This document shows positions 6,649-15,317 of a stretch of 16,494 nucleotides of DNA, piece after piece (within the stretch, counting starts at the first letter, position 1; the number at the start of each line of letters is the position of its first letter). Location: contig NZ_JBAGBW010000032.1 in the NCBI RefSeq assembly GCF_039822205.1, positions 1 to 16,494 of the forward strand, in the 5' to 3' direction. The stretch is from Thermodesulfobium sp. 4217-1. Lineage in GTDB: Bacteria; Thermodesulfobiota; Thermodesulfobiia; Thermodesulfobiales; Thermodesulfobiaceae. The notes beneath the pieces were generated by a model. That model had not been told where the DNA came from. It saw nothing but the letters and a program-made list of their open reading frames with translations, and ran no database searches. The position numbers and the translations under genes are program-made.

Positions 6649-7336
6649 AAACTATCGGCGTAGGCTCCAGACTATCAGACTCTACTTGCCCATTCTTTAA
6701 TTGAATAACTCTCTTGTTCATCTTGCTGACAATTATTGGATTGTGAGTCGTTATTAAAATAGTCATCCCCATCCTGTTCAAATTTTCAAAAATGGACATT
6801 ATCTCCCATGAAGTTTTCAGATCTATATTACCAGTAGGCTCATCAGCAATTAGAAGAGTAGGATAATACGATATAGCCCTTGCTATTGCCAGCCTTTGCT
6901 GCTCGCCGCCTGAGAGTTCATTTGGAAAAGCCCTGGACTTCCCACTAAGTTTGACAAGCTCCAATGACTTATAAGCCCTCTTTTTCACTTCTCTATCAGA
7001 TAAACCGAGCATCTCCAGACACAATGAGATGTTTTCGATCGCAGTCTTCCTTGGCAAAAGCTTTACATCCTGAAAAACCACACCTAAGGTTCTCCTGAAA
7101 ACGGGAATATCCTTATCTTTTAACTTTAACAAATTCATATTGTTTACATGGACCTCTCCTGAAGAAGGCAGCAGGGCTCTATACAGAAGTTTCAACAAAG
7201 TTGATTTGCCAGCTCCGCTATGGCCGACAATAAAAACAAAGTCTCCCTTTTCCACTTCAAGGTTTATATCCTTTAAGCCAAATATCTGACCATGGTAAAC
7301 TTTTGTAACATTTTTGAAAACTATAGCAGAATTCAT
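6635..7336 (-). CDS. ftsE: Cell-division ATP-binding protein FtsE
   Basis: FtsE is the ABC ATPase of the FtsEX complex, acting at the inner face of the membrane at the division site. Walker A GHSGAGKS is at residues 38-45, the Q-loop glutamine is Gln89 in VVFQD, the signature LSGGEQQR starts at 141, Walker B LLIADEP is at 161-167 with catalytic Glu166, and the switch histidine is His198 (ITTHN). The length of 233 residues is usual. The FtsE-typical RRTLGVVFQDVKLLP segment separates it from the LolD/MacB type, and the ftsX neighbour confirms the assignment. The ATG start overlaps the stop of the transketolase C gene as ATGA, and the 3' end overlaps ftsX by 14 bases. Confidence 0.95.
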   Translation of the reverse strand: MNSAIVFKNVTKVYHGQIFGLKDINLEVEKGDFVFIVGHSGAGKSTLLKLLYRALLPSSGEVHVNNMNLLKLKDKDIPVFRRTLGVVFQDVKLLPRKTAIENISLCLEMLGLSDREVKKRAYKSLELVKLSGKSRAFPNELSGGEQQRLAIARAISYYPTLLIADEPTGNIDLKTSWEIMSIFENLNRMGMTILITTHNPIIVSKMNKRVIQLKNGQVESDSLEPTPIVYEQI

Positions 7337-8253
7337 TTTATATTAGACAGCAATCTTTCTTTTATACCTGCTGCGTCCAGACCATAGTAGGTTAGCAGTT
7401 CATTTGGCTTGCCAGAAGTACCAAATTTGTCATTGATGCCGATAAAACAAACCTTCATAGGATAACTCCTCGAAAGGGCTGAGGCGACCATTGAACCAAG
7501 ACCACCTATAATGCTGTGCTCTTCAGCGGTAAAGACCATATCGTGTTCCCTTGCAATCTCTATAATCTCTTCCTCTGGAAATGGCTTCAGACAGGGGACA
7601 TTTACTAAGGTTGGCTCTATATCATAAGCCTTTAAAAGCTCGATAGCCTCCAGACATTTCCACAGCATAATTCCTGTGGCAAATATGACTATCTTCTTCC
7701 CCTTTTTAAATATATATGGTTTTGTATCAAAAGAATAATCCTTTGGCAGCAGATCGGGTACGCCCATCCTGCCCAGCCTTACATAGACAGGACCTTTATA
7801 TTTAAATGCCCAATTAATCACAGACTTTGTTTCTATTGGGTCAGCTGGAACCAGGACTGTCATATTGGGAATTATAGACATTAAGCCAATATCTTCTACC
7901 GATTGATGCGATGCGCCATCTTCGCCCACAGTAATGCCAGCGTGCGATGCGCAAACCTTAACGTTCAGGGATGGATAGGCTACAGTATTTCTAATCTGCT
8001 CCCAGGCTCTGCCAGAAGCAAATATGGCAAAAGTGCTCGCAAAAGGGACGAAGCCAGCAAGAGAAAGTCCTGCAGCTATGCCTATCATATTTTGTTCAGC
8101 TATGCCTACATCGAAAAATCTTTCGGGAAATTCTTTGGCGAAAAGCGAAGTTTTAGTAGATTTGGACAGATCTGCATCAAGAGCTACTACCTGATCGCTC
8201 AATCTGCCTAAATCTAAAAGAGCCTCTCCGTAAGCCTCTCTGGTTGCCTTCAT
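7333..8253 (-). CDS. Transketolase, C-terminal (pyrimidine/PP-interface) subunit
   Basis: This is the second half of a split transketolase, which moves two-carbon ketol units between sugar phosphates in the non-oxidative pentose phosphate pathway. The 306-residue protein has the transketolase pyrimidine-binding domain, with FFDVGIAEQNMIGIAAGLSLAG containing Glu53, the conserved acid that activates thiamin diphosphate. CASHAGITVGEDGASHQ (101-117) holds the conserved active-site histidines. A C-terminal Rossmann-like domain follows (FATGIMLWKCLEAIELL, then FTAEEHSIIGGLGS). The ATG overlaps the stop of the N-terminal subunit gene as ATGA, and its own stop overlaps the ftsE start the same way. 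Together the two halves give about 580 residues, slightly less than a fused transketolase. A 1-deoxyxylulose-5-phosphate synthase is excluded by the motifs and by the split. The substrate could differ from that of classical transketolase. Confidence 0.9.
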   Translation of the reverse strand: MKATREAYGEALLDLGRLSDQVVALDADLSKSTKTSLFAKEFPERFFDVGIAEQNMIGIAAGLSLAGFVPFASTFAIFASGRAWEQIRNTVAYPSLNVKVCASHAGITVGEDGASHQSVEDIGLMSIIPNMTVLVPADPIETKSVINWAFKYKGPVYVRLGRMGVPDLLPKDYSFDTKPYIFKKGKKIVIFATGIMLWKCLEAIELLKAYDIEPTLVNVPCLKPFPEEEIIEIAREHDMVFTAEEHSIIGGLGSMVASALSRSYPMKVCFIGINDKFGTSGKPNELLTYYGLDAAGIKERLLSNIK

Positions 8254-9080
8254 TGTTCATCACACTCTTTCAATTCAGAATATGCAATCTTCGCCTGATC
8301 TTCGCTTGGCGCCTTGCCGTGAAAATCACAAATATTTTCCATAAAGGATACTCCCTTGCCCTTTATGGTATGCGCAATAATAACAAGAGGTTTTTTGTCA
8401 CCTCTTTTTTTTGCATTCAGAAGTGCAGGAACTATCTGATCGAAATCGTGCCCGCTTAGCTCCACCACGCTCCATCCGAAAGAGAGCCACTTGTCAGCCA
8501 GGGGTTCCAGGGACATAACTTCTTCTGTAAATCCATCTATTTGAAGGTTGTTTCTGTCAATTATTGCAGTTAGATTGTCGAGCTTAAAGTGTCTTGCTGC
8601 CATTGCTGCCTCCCAAACCTGCCCCTCTTCCAACTCTCCGTCTCCCAATAAGGCAAAGACATGAGATTTGAGGCCCTTTAGCCTTAGACCAAGGGCACAG
8701 CCAACAGAGATAGACAATCCCTGTCCCAGAGAACCGGTAGACGCCTCTATTCCAGGAAGCTTTTTCATATCAGGATGCCCCTGAAAAGGACTATTTAACT
8801 GCCTGAGCGTGTCGAGTCCAGATTTGTCAAAATAGCCAGCCTCTGCAAGGGTTGAGTACAAAACAGGCGCAGCATGACCTTTCGAGAGGAAAAACCTATC
8901 TCTTGACCCTAAGGAAGGATTTTTAGGATCGTAGTTCAGCACTCCCCCAAAATAAAGCGAAACCAGTATTTCAACAGCAGATAAAGAACCGCCAGGATGG
9001 CCAGATTTCGCAGAAGTAATCATCTCAATAATTAGATGCCTGATATTCTTTGCGTGCTCTCTTAACAGCAAGTCATCCAA
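8250..9080 (-). CDS. Transketolase, N-terminal (thiamin diphosphate-binding) subunit
   Basis: First half of the split transketolase. The 276-residue protein contains SGHPGGSLSAVEIL, FFLSKGHAAPVLY, TGSLGQGLSISVGCALG and the thiamin diphosphate/Mg motif GDG (146-148) followed by NN at 167-168 (DRNNLQIDG). The start is TTG at 9080: a GAGGAG ribosome binding site lies 8 bases upstream, and an in-frame stop three codons upstream excludes a longer form. An ATG just upstream (9087-9085) is in another frame and stops after four codons. The gene follows cmk by 38 bases, the largest internal gap after secA, so an internal promoter is conceivable but none is evident. Its stop overlaps the start of the C-terminal subunit by 4 bases, as expected for subunits made in equal amounts. 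Confidence 0.92.
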   Translation of the reverse strand: MDDLLLREHAKNIRHLIIEMITSAKSGHPGGSLSAVEILVSLYFGGVLNYDPKNPSLGSRDRFFLSKGHAAPVLYSTLAEAGYFDKSGLDTLRQLNSPFQGHPDMKKLPGIEASTGSLGQGLSISVGCALGLRLKGLKSHVFALLGDGELEEGQVWEAAMAARHFKLDNLTAIIDRNNLQIDGFTEEVMSLEPLADKWLSFGWSVVELSGHDFDQIVPALLNAKKRGDKKPLVIIAHTIKGKGVSFMENICDFHGKAPSEDQAKIAYSELKECDEQ

Positions 9081-9118
9081 AATTCATTCTCCTCTCAATT
9101 TCTTTAATCAATTATACA

Positions 9119-9784
9119 TTAAGTATAATTTTTTTTACTTTCAACAATTTCATAAATTTTGTTAACGACCCAATGAACATCCTTTGCGGTAGAATCTATG
9201 ACTACAGCATCTTCTGCCACCATCAAAGGGCCTATTGACCTATTCATATCAGATTTGTCTCTTTTTTCAATTTGGCTCATTACCTCTTCAAAACCAATTT
9301 TTATATTTTTTTTCAGCAACTCTTCGTGCCTTCTCCTTGCTCTTTCTTCCAGCGATGCGGTTAAAAATATCTTCACCTGGGCATCAGGACAGACCACAGT
9401 GGTTGTATCTCTGCCCTCCAAAACAGTATTTGGCGACTTGATAGATAGCTTTCTTTGTTCAACAGAGAGAAAGGCTCTTACCACCCCGCTAGAGGCTGCC
9501 TTTGAGACATTCCTGTCTATAATGGGAGTCCTCAATTCTTTTGATAAAATTTCGCCATTTAAAATAATATTTCCATCAACAAAGTCAATATTGATAGATT
9601 CGATTATATCCTTGAAAACTTTCTCCAAATCAGCAGAATCTTCTTGTTTTCTTTTTATAAGCTCAAAGGTTATAGCTCTATACATCGCGCCAGTATCCAC
9701 ATATTTAAAGTTAAGCTTTTTAGATAATTCTCGCGCTACCGTGCTCTTGCCAGCCCCTGCAGGACCATCAATTGCTATTATCAT
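9119..9784 (-). CDS. cmk: Cytidylate (CMP/dCMP) kinase
   Basis: Cmk phosphorylates CMP and dCMP with ATP, recycling pyrimidine nucleotides for RNA, DNA and CDP-lipid synthesis. The P-loop GPAGAGKS is at residues 7-14 and YVDTGAMYRA follows at 28-37. The CMP-binding region LEGRDTTTVVCPDA is at 122-135, the lid RRRHEELLKK at about 150-159, and RDKSDMNRSIGPL...AEDAVVIDST at about 175-199. The length of 221 residues is standard. The GRD motif is followed by TTT where most family members have IGT, a mild deviation close to the CMP-binding arginine and aspartate, which are both kept. The ATG overlaps the stop of the upstream DUF5693 gene as ATGA. Confidence 0.95.
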   Translation of the reverse strand: MIIAIDGPAGAGKSTVARELSKKLNFKYVDTGAMYRAITFELIKRKQEDSADLEKVFKDIIESINIDFVDGNIILNGEILSKELRTPIIDRNVSKAASSGVVRAFLSVEQRKLSIKSPNTVLEGRDTTTVVCPDAQVKIFLTASLEERARRRHEELLKKNIKIGFEEVMSQIEKRDKSDMNRSIGPLMVAEDAVVIDSTAKDVHWVVNKIYEIVESKKNYT

Positions 9785-11706
9785 GTATCAAACCTCGACT
9801 TATAGGTTTTTATTAAGCCGTATAATACTATGCAAAATACAAATCCAAAAAGTGTGCCAAAAAATATTCCTTCCAGACTTCTGATAATGCTGATGTATAT
9901 TGGGATGTGAATGTGTAAAAATGTGTCGGTCAAAGATATAAAGGCTACAGAAGAGATTAAAAAGAAGAACTTGGAAAAGTTAACACTATTTAATTTATAC
10001 AGATAGAAAGAGAATATCAGCAAAGAATATCCTATGAGCTCTTTAAACCTTGGCCTTACAAATAGAGTTTTTTCCAAAAATATCCTTATGTGCTCTTCAT
10101 CTGGCAATAGTCCAATCGGATTTTGGTTTCCAGATCTCAGCACATAAACAGCCAAAATTATCAAAAATATCAGCAGAGCTATGAATTCCACCCTTCTCAT
10201 AGGCTTCATAATTTCATTAATATAATCCTTGATATTGATAGATCTGAAAAATATCCTGAGCCCCAAGAATAAAATCGGCAATATCAAGAGCAGCTTTATC
10301 AATGGGAAGATATTTATTCCTATTACCGATGTCGACGACAGATAGATATTATTTGTGAGCAGCGCTCCCGAAATTGATATAAAGAAAACCATTAGAAAAT
10401 TAAGCAAAAATGATTGCCAACTAAAATTTTTTATTTTATTAAATAAGTATATCGGAGGGAAGGTAGAGCTCATCAGAGCAGTTTCCCATGCAATAAAATT
10501 AAATTTACCAAATATAAATAACAAGATGTCTATCAATAGCAGTACAGACGAGTAAATCAATATCTTTCTTGAGCTCAAATTAGCAGAAAGCATCAGAAGA
10601 GATAGACATCCCAGACAAAAGAATATACCAAATATCCAGATAAGTCTTATCGGCTTAAAATAAAATTCATCATGAGCGCTCCATTGAGCCTTGCCAGGCG
10701 TATACCCTTGAAGTTTTATTTCTTGAACGATATTCTTTATATATTCGACATTTGTCTTTATGAGGTCGCCATTTATAGGCTCGCCCCAGGGGTTAACGTA
10801 CAATACCTTGATATTTCTCTCTTTAATAGCTCTGCCCCATCGGGGAATAGCATCAGAATATTTTATCTTTTTTCCTGATTCAAACATCTTATTTGAATAA
10901 ATGATGTTTTCTCCAGGTATCTCGTTATTCGTGATTGCGTGAACTCTCAACACTTGATATGGTATCATTCTTGCCAATTCGTCAATGCCCTTTTGTTTAG
11001 CAAACTCTACATATCCAAAACGTATATTATTCTTTTCCAAAATATTTGCGTAGATGTTAATAAACTTAGGATATCCCAGCACTTCTCTCTCACCGAAAAT
11101 TATCATCCACACATCTTTAGGATACTGGTTTACCCATCTCTCAAAATCATCCTTACTAGAATAAAAACGATAATCGTTTATCGGTCTCAACACGATGTCA
11201 AGTCCCATTTTCTTACATAGACTCAATTCTTGATTGAGAAACCCAAAATATAAAGATGGCAAATCTTCATCAGAAGAATAAATTTCCGAGCCTTTTAGAT
11301 AGGTTTTCCTAAGAAGTCCATTGTATTTCTGTGTCAATTTATCAAAAACTTCTTTTGCCAGCTCAGGATTTCTAAATTCAGCAACCCATATTACCCCATC
11401 TTTAACTGCTTTTTCATCTGGATGAACCAAAAAAACTTCTCCGCGTTCGACCAGGGATTTAAGGTTTGATTCTTTTAGGGCTACAGCGATCACTCCTTCT
11501 TCCTTGAGAGTGCTTAGAAGTTTATCAAAGGGATAGTTGGTCAATTCAGCAAGATCCCTAAACCCTTCATAATCGATTACAATTGATATATGTTTATCCG
11601 CCTTAATTTCCACATCAGTTCTAATAGAAGAAATAACAATAGAAAACAATACTGCAGAAAAAAGCATAAATAATGCCACATAAGTAAGAAGTTTTTTATT
11701 TATCAT
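9781..11706 (-). CDS. DUF5693-family multi-pass membrane protein, function unknown
   Basis: A 641-residue envelope protein of unknown function. A membrane anchor at about residues 8-28 is followed by a large, probably external domain (about 30-350). That domain opens with SIVIDYEGFRDLAELTNYPF and LKEEGVIAVAL, the conserved start of the DUF5693 family as I recall it. The C-terminal 280 residues contain roughly nine or ten hydrophobic helices, with a conserved-looking loop RSGNQNPIGLLPDEEHIRIFLEK and VRPRFKELIGY between helices. Family members in Firmicutes are often near csaB, a cell-wall polymer pyruvyltransferase. No csaB is here. The start ATG directly abuts the prfB stop with no gap, and the 3' end overlaps cmk by 4 bases. 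The position between prfB and cmk in a tight operon suggests a conserved housekeeping role in the envelope, but that is inference. Confidence 0.75.
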   Translation of the reverse strand: MINKKLLTYVALFMLFSAVLFSIVISSIRTDVEIKADKHISIVIDYEGFRDLAELTNYPFDKLLSTLKEEGVIAVALKESNLKSLVERGEVFLVHPDEKAVKDGVIWVAEFRNPELAKEVFDKLTQKYNGLLRKTYLKGSEIYSSDEDLPSLYFGFLNQELSLCKKMGLDIVLRPINDYRFYSSKDDFERWVNQYPKDVWMIIFGEREVLGYPKFINIYANILEKNNIRFGYVEFAKQKGIDELARMIPYQVLRVHAITNNEIPGENIIYSNKMFESGKKIKYSDAIPRWGRAIKERNIKVLYVNPWGEPINGDLIKTNVEYIKNIVQEIKLQGYTPGKAQWSAHDEFYFKPIRLIWIFGIFFCLGCLSLLMLSANLSSRKILIYSSVLLLIDILLFIFGKFNFIAWETALMSSTFPPIYLFNKIKNFSWQSFLLNFLMVFFISISGALLTNNIYLSSTSVIGINIFPLIKLLLILPILFLGLRIFFRSINIKDYINEIMKPMRRVEFIALLIFLIILAVYVLRSGNQNPIGLLPDEEHIRIFLEKTLFVRPRFKELIGYSLLIFSFYLYKLNSVNFSKFFFLISSVAFISLTDTFLHIHIPIYISIIRSLEGIFFGTLFGFVFCIVLYGLIKTYKSRFDT

Positions 11707-12799
11707 TTAACCACCCTGATTTTTTTCTTTTGATTGTTTTAGTAAATATGCCTTCTGAAATTCGTCAATATTGCCATCCAGGGCTCCATACACATCTCCA
11801 ATTTCCACATTGGTTCTGTGATCTTTCACCATGGTATAAGGATGCAAGACATAAGTTCTTATTTGCTTGCCCCATGAAGCATCAGTTTCACCCTTAAACT
11901 CGTTTAGCTTACTCTTTTGCTTTTCTTCATTGAGGCTGTTTATCCTGGAGATAAGGACCTTCATAGCCGCATCCTTATTCTGAAATTGACTTCTCTCATT
12001 TCTACATGTCACCACAATGCCAGTTGGCAAGTGAATAATTCTAACTGCCGAATCAGTTTTGTTTACGTGCTGTCCCCCTGCGCCAGAGGCTCTAAAAGTC
12101 TCAATCCTGATATCCTCGTTTTTTATATTCACTTCCTTAATGTCTTTGATTAATGGAGCCACTTCCACCAGTACAAATGATGTATGCCTTCTGTTATTAA
12201 AATCAAATGGAGAGAGTCTTATCAGCCTGTGAACTCCTTGCTCAGACTTCAAAAACCCATAAGAATATCTGCCCTTGAAAAAGATGGTAGCAGATCTGAT
12301 GCCAGCCTCATCTCCAGGACTCTGATCGACGAATTCTACAGAATACTTATTTTTTTCTCCCCATCTGATATACATCCTAAGAAGCATTTCAGCGAAATCT
12401 TGCGCGTCCACGCCTCCTGCCCCAGCGCTTATTGTAAGCATGGCGTCATAGCTATCGTATTTATCAGATAAAAGAGCCTTAAATTCCATTTCTTCAAGAA
12501 TCTGGATTAAGTTTTTATAACTTTTATCAACTTCAATATCTGCATCTTCACCCTGAAACTCCAACCAAAACAAAAAGTCTTCAAAATTCGATGTCAAGTT
12601 TTTCCACTCGTCAACACTTTTCTGAAGACCGTCAGCTATCTGGGTAAGGTTGGAAGACCTTTGAACATCTTGCCAGATTTCAGGTTTGGAAAATTCCATT
12701 TTTATGCTATCTAATTTTTTTGTTTTGTTGTCCAGGTCAAAGACAGTCACGTAGCTTTAAGATTCTCTCATTTAGCGAATTAACATCATATTCAATCAT
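11707..12799 (-). CDS. prfB: Peptide chain release factor 2 (RF2), programmed +1 frameshift
   Basis: RF2 reads UGA and UAA stop codons in the ribosomal A site and triggers peptide release. The open frame from GTG 12750 lacks the normal N-terminus. The true start is ATG 12799, which reads 20 codons (ending LRDCL) to an in-frame TGA at 12739-12737. A +1 slip on CTT TGA C then continues as DLDNKTKKLD, giving 363 residues, the family's usual length. In full-length numbering the stop-codon recognition motif SPF is at 196-198 and the catalytic GGQ at 241-243 (ASGAGGQHVNKTDSAVRI). The start has a GGAAGGA ribosome binding site inside the secA 3' end and overlaps the secA stop as ATGA. The frameshift makes RF2 level autoregulatory: low RF2 leaves the UGA unread and favours the slip. 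The usual stimulatory AGGGGG-like sequence just before CTT is not evident here. The coordinates span both frames, joined at the slip site. Confidence 0.95.
12736..12742 (-). other. RF2 programmed +1 frameshift site (CTTTGAC)
   Basis: On the minus strand the sequence CGTGACTGTCTTTGAC contains CTT (12742-12740), the in-frame TGA stop (12739-12737) and the C that gives poor termination context. The peptidyl-tRNA-Leu slips from CTT to TTT and translation resumes at GAC (12738-12736). Upstream frame and downstream frame both match RF2 family sequence exactly up to this point. Confidence 0.93.
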
Positions 12800-15300
12800 T
12801 TTTCATTCCTTCCACAACAATGTTTATATTTTTTTCCGCTTCCACATGGACAAGGATCATTTCTTCCGATTTTTTTCTTCTTATTATCACCTTGAACGTT
12901 TACATTAGTCTTAGTTTGTGGAGCTTTTGGCTTTTCATTTAAATCTTCTTTTTTCTCAACAATTACGTTGAACAGAAACTTTAAAGTATCTTTTTTTATC
13001 AGCGTAGCTGTCTCCTGGAATAGCTTTGATGCCTCAATCTTGTACTCTACAAGAGGATCCTTCTGACCATAGGCTCTCAAGCCTATGCCCTCTCTCAAAG
13101 AATCGTTGTCCTGCAGATGCTCCATCCACTTTTCATCTATAATTCTTAAAGAAATATATTTTTCCAAAGACCTTAGTAATTCTGGACTAAGATCTGACTC
13201 TCTAATTTCATATTTCTCTTTTAAGAAGGATTTAAGCTTAGACTTCAATTCTGATATATCTTTGCAGTCAGCAAAGACTTCGTCGTCTATCTTTGTAATT
13301 TCTTGAAGAGATTCCCTAAGAAGCTCTATATTTTCCTCATTAATTACCTTTTTAGGACAGGCGTCATCTACAAATTTGTCAACAATCTGCTCAATCCATC
13401 CAACAATTATATCTTTGCAATCTTCACGAGTTAATAGTTTTTGTCTTTCAGAATATATATATTCTCTCTGCCTATTCAAGACATCATCGTACTCAATAAG
13501 CTGCTTTCTTATGCCGAAGTTGTTCTCTTCGACTTTTTTCTGGGCATTTTCAACGGCCTTTGTCACCCAGCTGTGCTCGATTGGCTCGTTTTCATCAATA
13601 CTTAACTTATCCATTAAAGTAGCTAACTTATCAGAACCAAACATCCTCAAGAGATCGTCATCAAGCGATAAGTAAAACCTTGAAGATCCAGGGTCTCCCT
13701 GCCTTCCAGAACGGCCTCTTAACTGGTTGTCGATTCTCCTGCTCTCATGCCTGGATGTGCCAATTACATGTAATCCGCCAAGTTGCTTTACTTCATCGTC
13801 AAGAACGATATCTACACCTCTGCCTGCCATATTTGTAGCTATTGTTACCGACTTCTTTTCGCCAGCATGAGAGATTATCTCAGCTTCTTTTTCGTGATAC
13901 TTCGCATTCAATACATGATGCGGTATGCCCTTCTTCTTCAAGAGCAAGCTAAGTTTTTCTGATTTTTCAATAGATGTCGTGCCAACCAAGATTGGCTGAC
14001 CTCTTTCAAAACAATCCTGGATTTCATTTATTAAAGATCTAAGTTTTGCACTCTCATTTTTGTAAATTACATCGGGAAAATCAACTCTTGTTACGGGCTT
14101 GTTGGTTGGTACCACCACTACTACCAGGTTATAAATCTTTATAAGCTCAGATTCATCAGTCTTTGCAGTACCGGTCATACCAGCTAACTTTTTATATGCT
14201 CTAAAATAATTTTGTATTGTAATAGTAGCTATAGTCTGCGTCTCTTCTTTTACCCTTACGTGTTCTTTTGCTTCAATAGCCTGGTGAAGACCGTCAGAGT
14301 ATCTTCTACCATTCATAAGCCTTCCTGTAAATTCGTCTACGATGATTATTTCGCCGTCTTTGACTACGTAATCTTTTTCCTTCTTAAACATAAAGTTGGC
14401 TCTTAACAGCTGGGTAAGAACGTGAAGTACATCTATATTTTTTACATCAAAAAGATTTTCTATGCCCAATAACTTCTCTGCCTTTGCCACGCCTTCCTCA
14501 GTCAAAGAAAGAGTTTTAGTTTTTTCATCTGGGGTAAAATCTTCTTCTGATTTCATCCTTAGGGCTACAGGATTGAGCCTATTATACAGCTCTGTTTTCT
14601 GAGCGGCTCTTCCCGATATGATTAGCGGTGTTCTGGCTTCATCGATCAAGACGCTGTCGACCTCGTCTACAATTGCATAGTTCAAGCCTCTTTGGACCTG
14701 ATCGAGTACAGATAAAGCCATATTATCTCTTAAAAAGTCAAAACCAAATTCATGATTGACTCCATAGGTAATATCACAATTATATGCAGCTTTTCTTTGC
14801 TCGTTGTCAAAGTTATTTTGCAAATAGCTTACTGAAACGCCAAGATATTCGTAAACAGGTCTCATCCATTCGGCGTCTCTTTTGGCCAAATAGTCGTTTA
14901 CAGTAATTATATGAACGCCCTCACCGCTAAGTGCATTGAGATAGGCAGCGCTGGTAGCAGCAAGGGTTTTGCCTTCGCCTGTTCCCATCTCAGCTACCTT
15001 GCCATCGTTTAATACGAGACCGCCTATTAACTGAACGTCAAAATGTCTAAGCCCAAGGGTTCTTAAAGCTGCCTCTCTTGTCATAGCAAAGGCATTTAAA
15101 AGAATATCTGTTGGGAATTCTTTTCCCTTGAAATCTTTAAGAGCTTCTCTAAAATTGTTAGTTTGCTGTAAGAAATCTTCCCTGCTTAATTTTTTAACCT
15201 CTTCTTCTTTGCTATTTATAGCAGCTACCACTTCATAGTATTTTTTTAGCTCGTTCTCTTTGCTAGAACCCAAAATCTTATTTAGAAGCTTATTAAACAT
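12796..15300 (-). CDS. secA: Preprotein translocase ATPase SecA
   Basis: SecA drives secretory proteins through the SecYEG channel using ATP. The 834-residue protein has Walker A MGTGEGKT at 105-112, the DEAD-like DEVDSVLIDEARTPLIISG, ITYGVNHEFGFDFLRDNMA, TIQNYFRAYKKLAGMTGTA, and NMAGRGVDIVL of the second nucleotide-binding fold with RGRSGRQGDPGSSRFYLSLDDDL. It ends in the zinc-binding tail NDPCPCGSGKKYKHCCG with Cys817, Cys819, Cys828 and Cys829, used to contact SecB or ribosomes and lipids in other bacteria. The ATG at 15300 has GAGGA about 7 bases upstream. It lies 17 bases after hpf and overlaps prfB by 4 bases. The length is slightly short compared with about 900 in E. coli, mainly in the linker before the zinc tail, and close to Gram-positive SecA. 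Confidence 0.98.
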   Translation of the reverse strand: MFNKLLNKILGSSKENELKKYYEVVAAINSKEEEVKKLSREDFLQQTNNFREALKDFKGKEFPTDILLNAFAMTREAALRTLGLRHFDVQLIGGLVLNDGKVAEMGTGEGKTLAATSAAYLNALSGEGVHIITVNDYLAKRDAEWMRPVYEYLGVSVSYLQNNFDNEQRKAAYNCDITYGVNHEFGFDFLRDNMALSVLDQVQRGLNYAIVDEVDSVLIDEARTPLIISGRAAQKTELYNRLNPVALRMKSEEDFTPDEKTKTLSLTEEGVAKAEKLLGIENLFDVKNIDVLHVLTQLLRANFMFKKEKDYVVKDGEIIIVDEFTGRLMNGRRYSDGLHQAIEAKEHVRVKEETQTIATITIQNYFRAYKKLAGMTGTAKTDESELIKIYNLVVVVVPTNKPVTRVDFPDVIYKNESAKLRSLINEIQDCFERGQPILVGTTSIEKSEKLSLLLKKKGIPHHVLNAKYHEKEAEIISHAGEKKSVTIATNMAGRGVDIVLDDEVKQLGGLHVIGTSRHESRRIDNQLRGRSGRQGDPGSSRFYLSLDDDLLRMFGSDKLATLMDKLSIDENEPIEHSWVTKAVENAQKKVEENNFGIRKQLIEYDDVLNRQREYIYSERQKLLTREDCKDIIVGWIEQIVDKFVDDACPKKVINEENIELLRESLQEITKIDDEVFADCKDISELKSKLKSFLKEKYEIRESDLSPELLRSLEKYISLRIIDEKWMEHLQDNDSLREGIGLRAYGQKDPLVEYKIEASKLFQETATLIKKDTLKFLFNVIVEKKEDLNEKPKAPQTKTNVNVQGDNKKKKIGRNDPCPCGSGKKYKHCCGRNEK

Positions 15301-15317
15301 TTATATTCCTCAAATAT

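Noticed and set aside
9072-9087. ATG at 9087 on the minus strand as the start of the transketolase N subunit
   Set aside because: That frame stops after four codons. The TTG at 9080 is in the right frame with a better spaced ribosome binding site.
9198-9884. 228-codon plus-strand open frame opposite cmk
   Set aside because: It is antisense to a clear CMP kinase gene, and its Ser/Phe/Leu-rich composition is that of a shadow frame.
12748-12750. GTG at 12750 as the prfB start
   Set aside because: It lies inside the conserved frameshift region, gives a truncated RF2 and has no ribosome binding site. The ATG at 12799 with the CTT TGA C slip explains the sequence fully.
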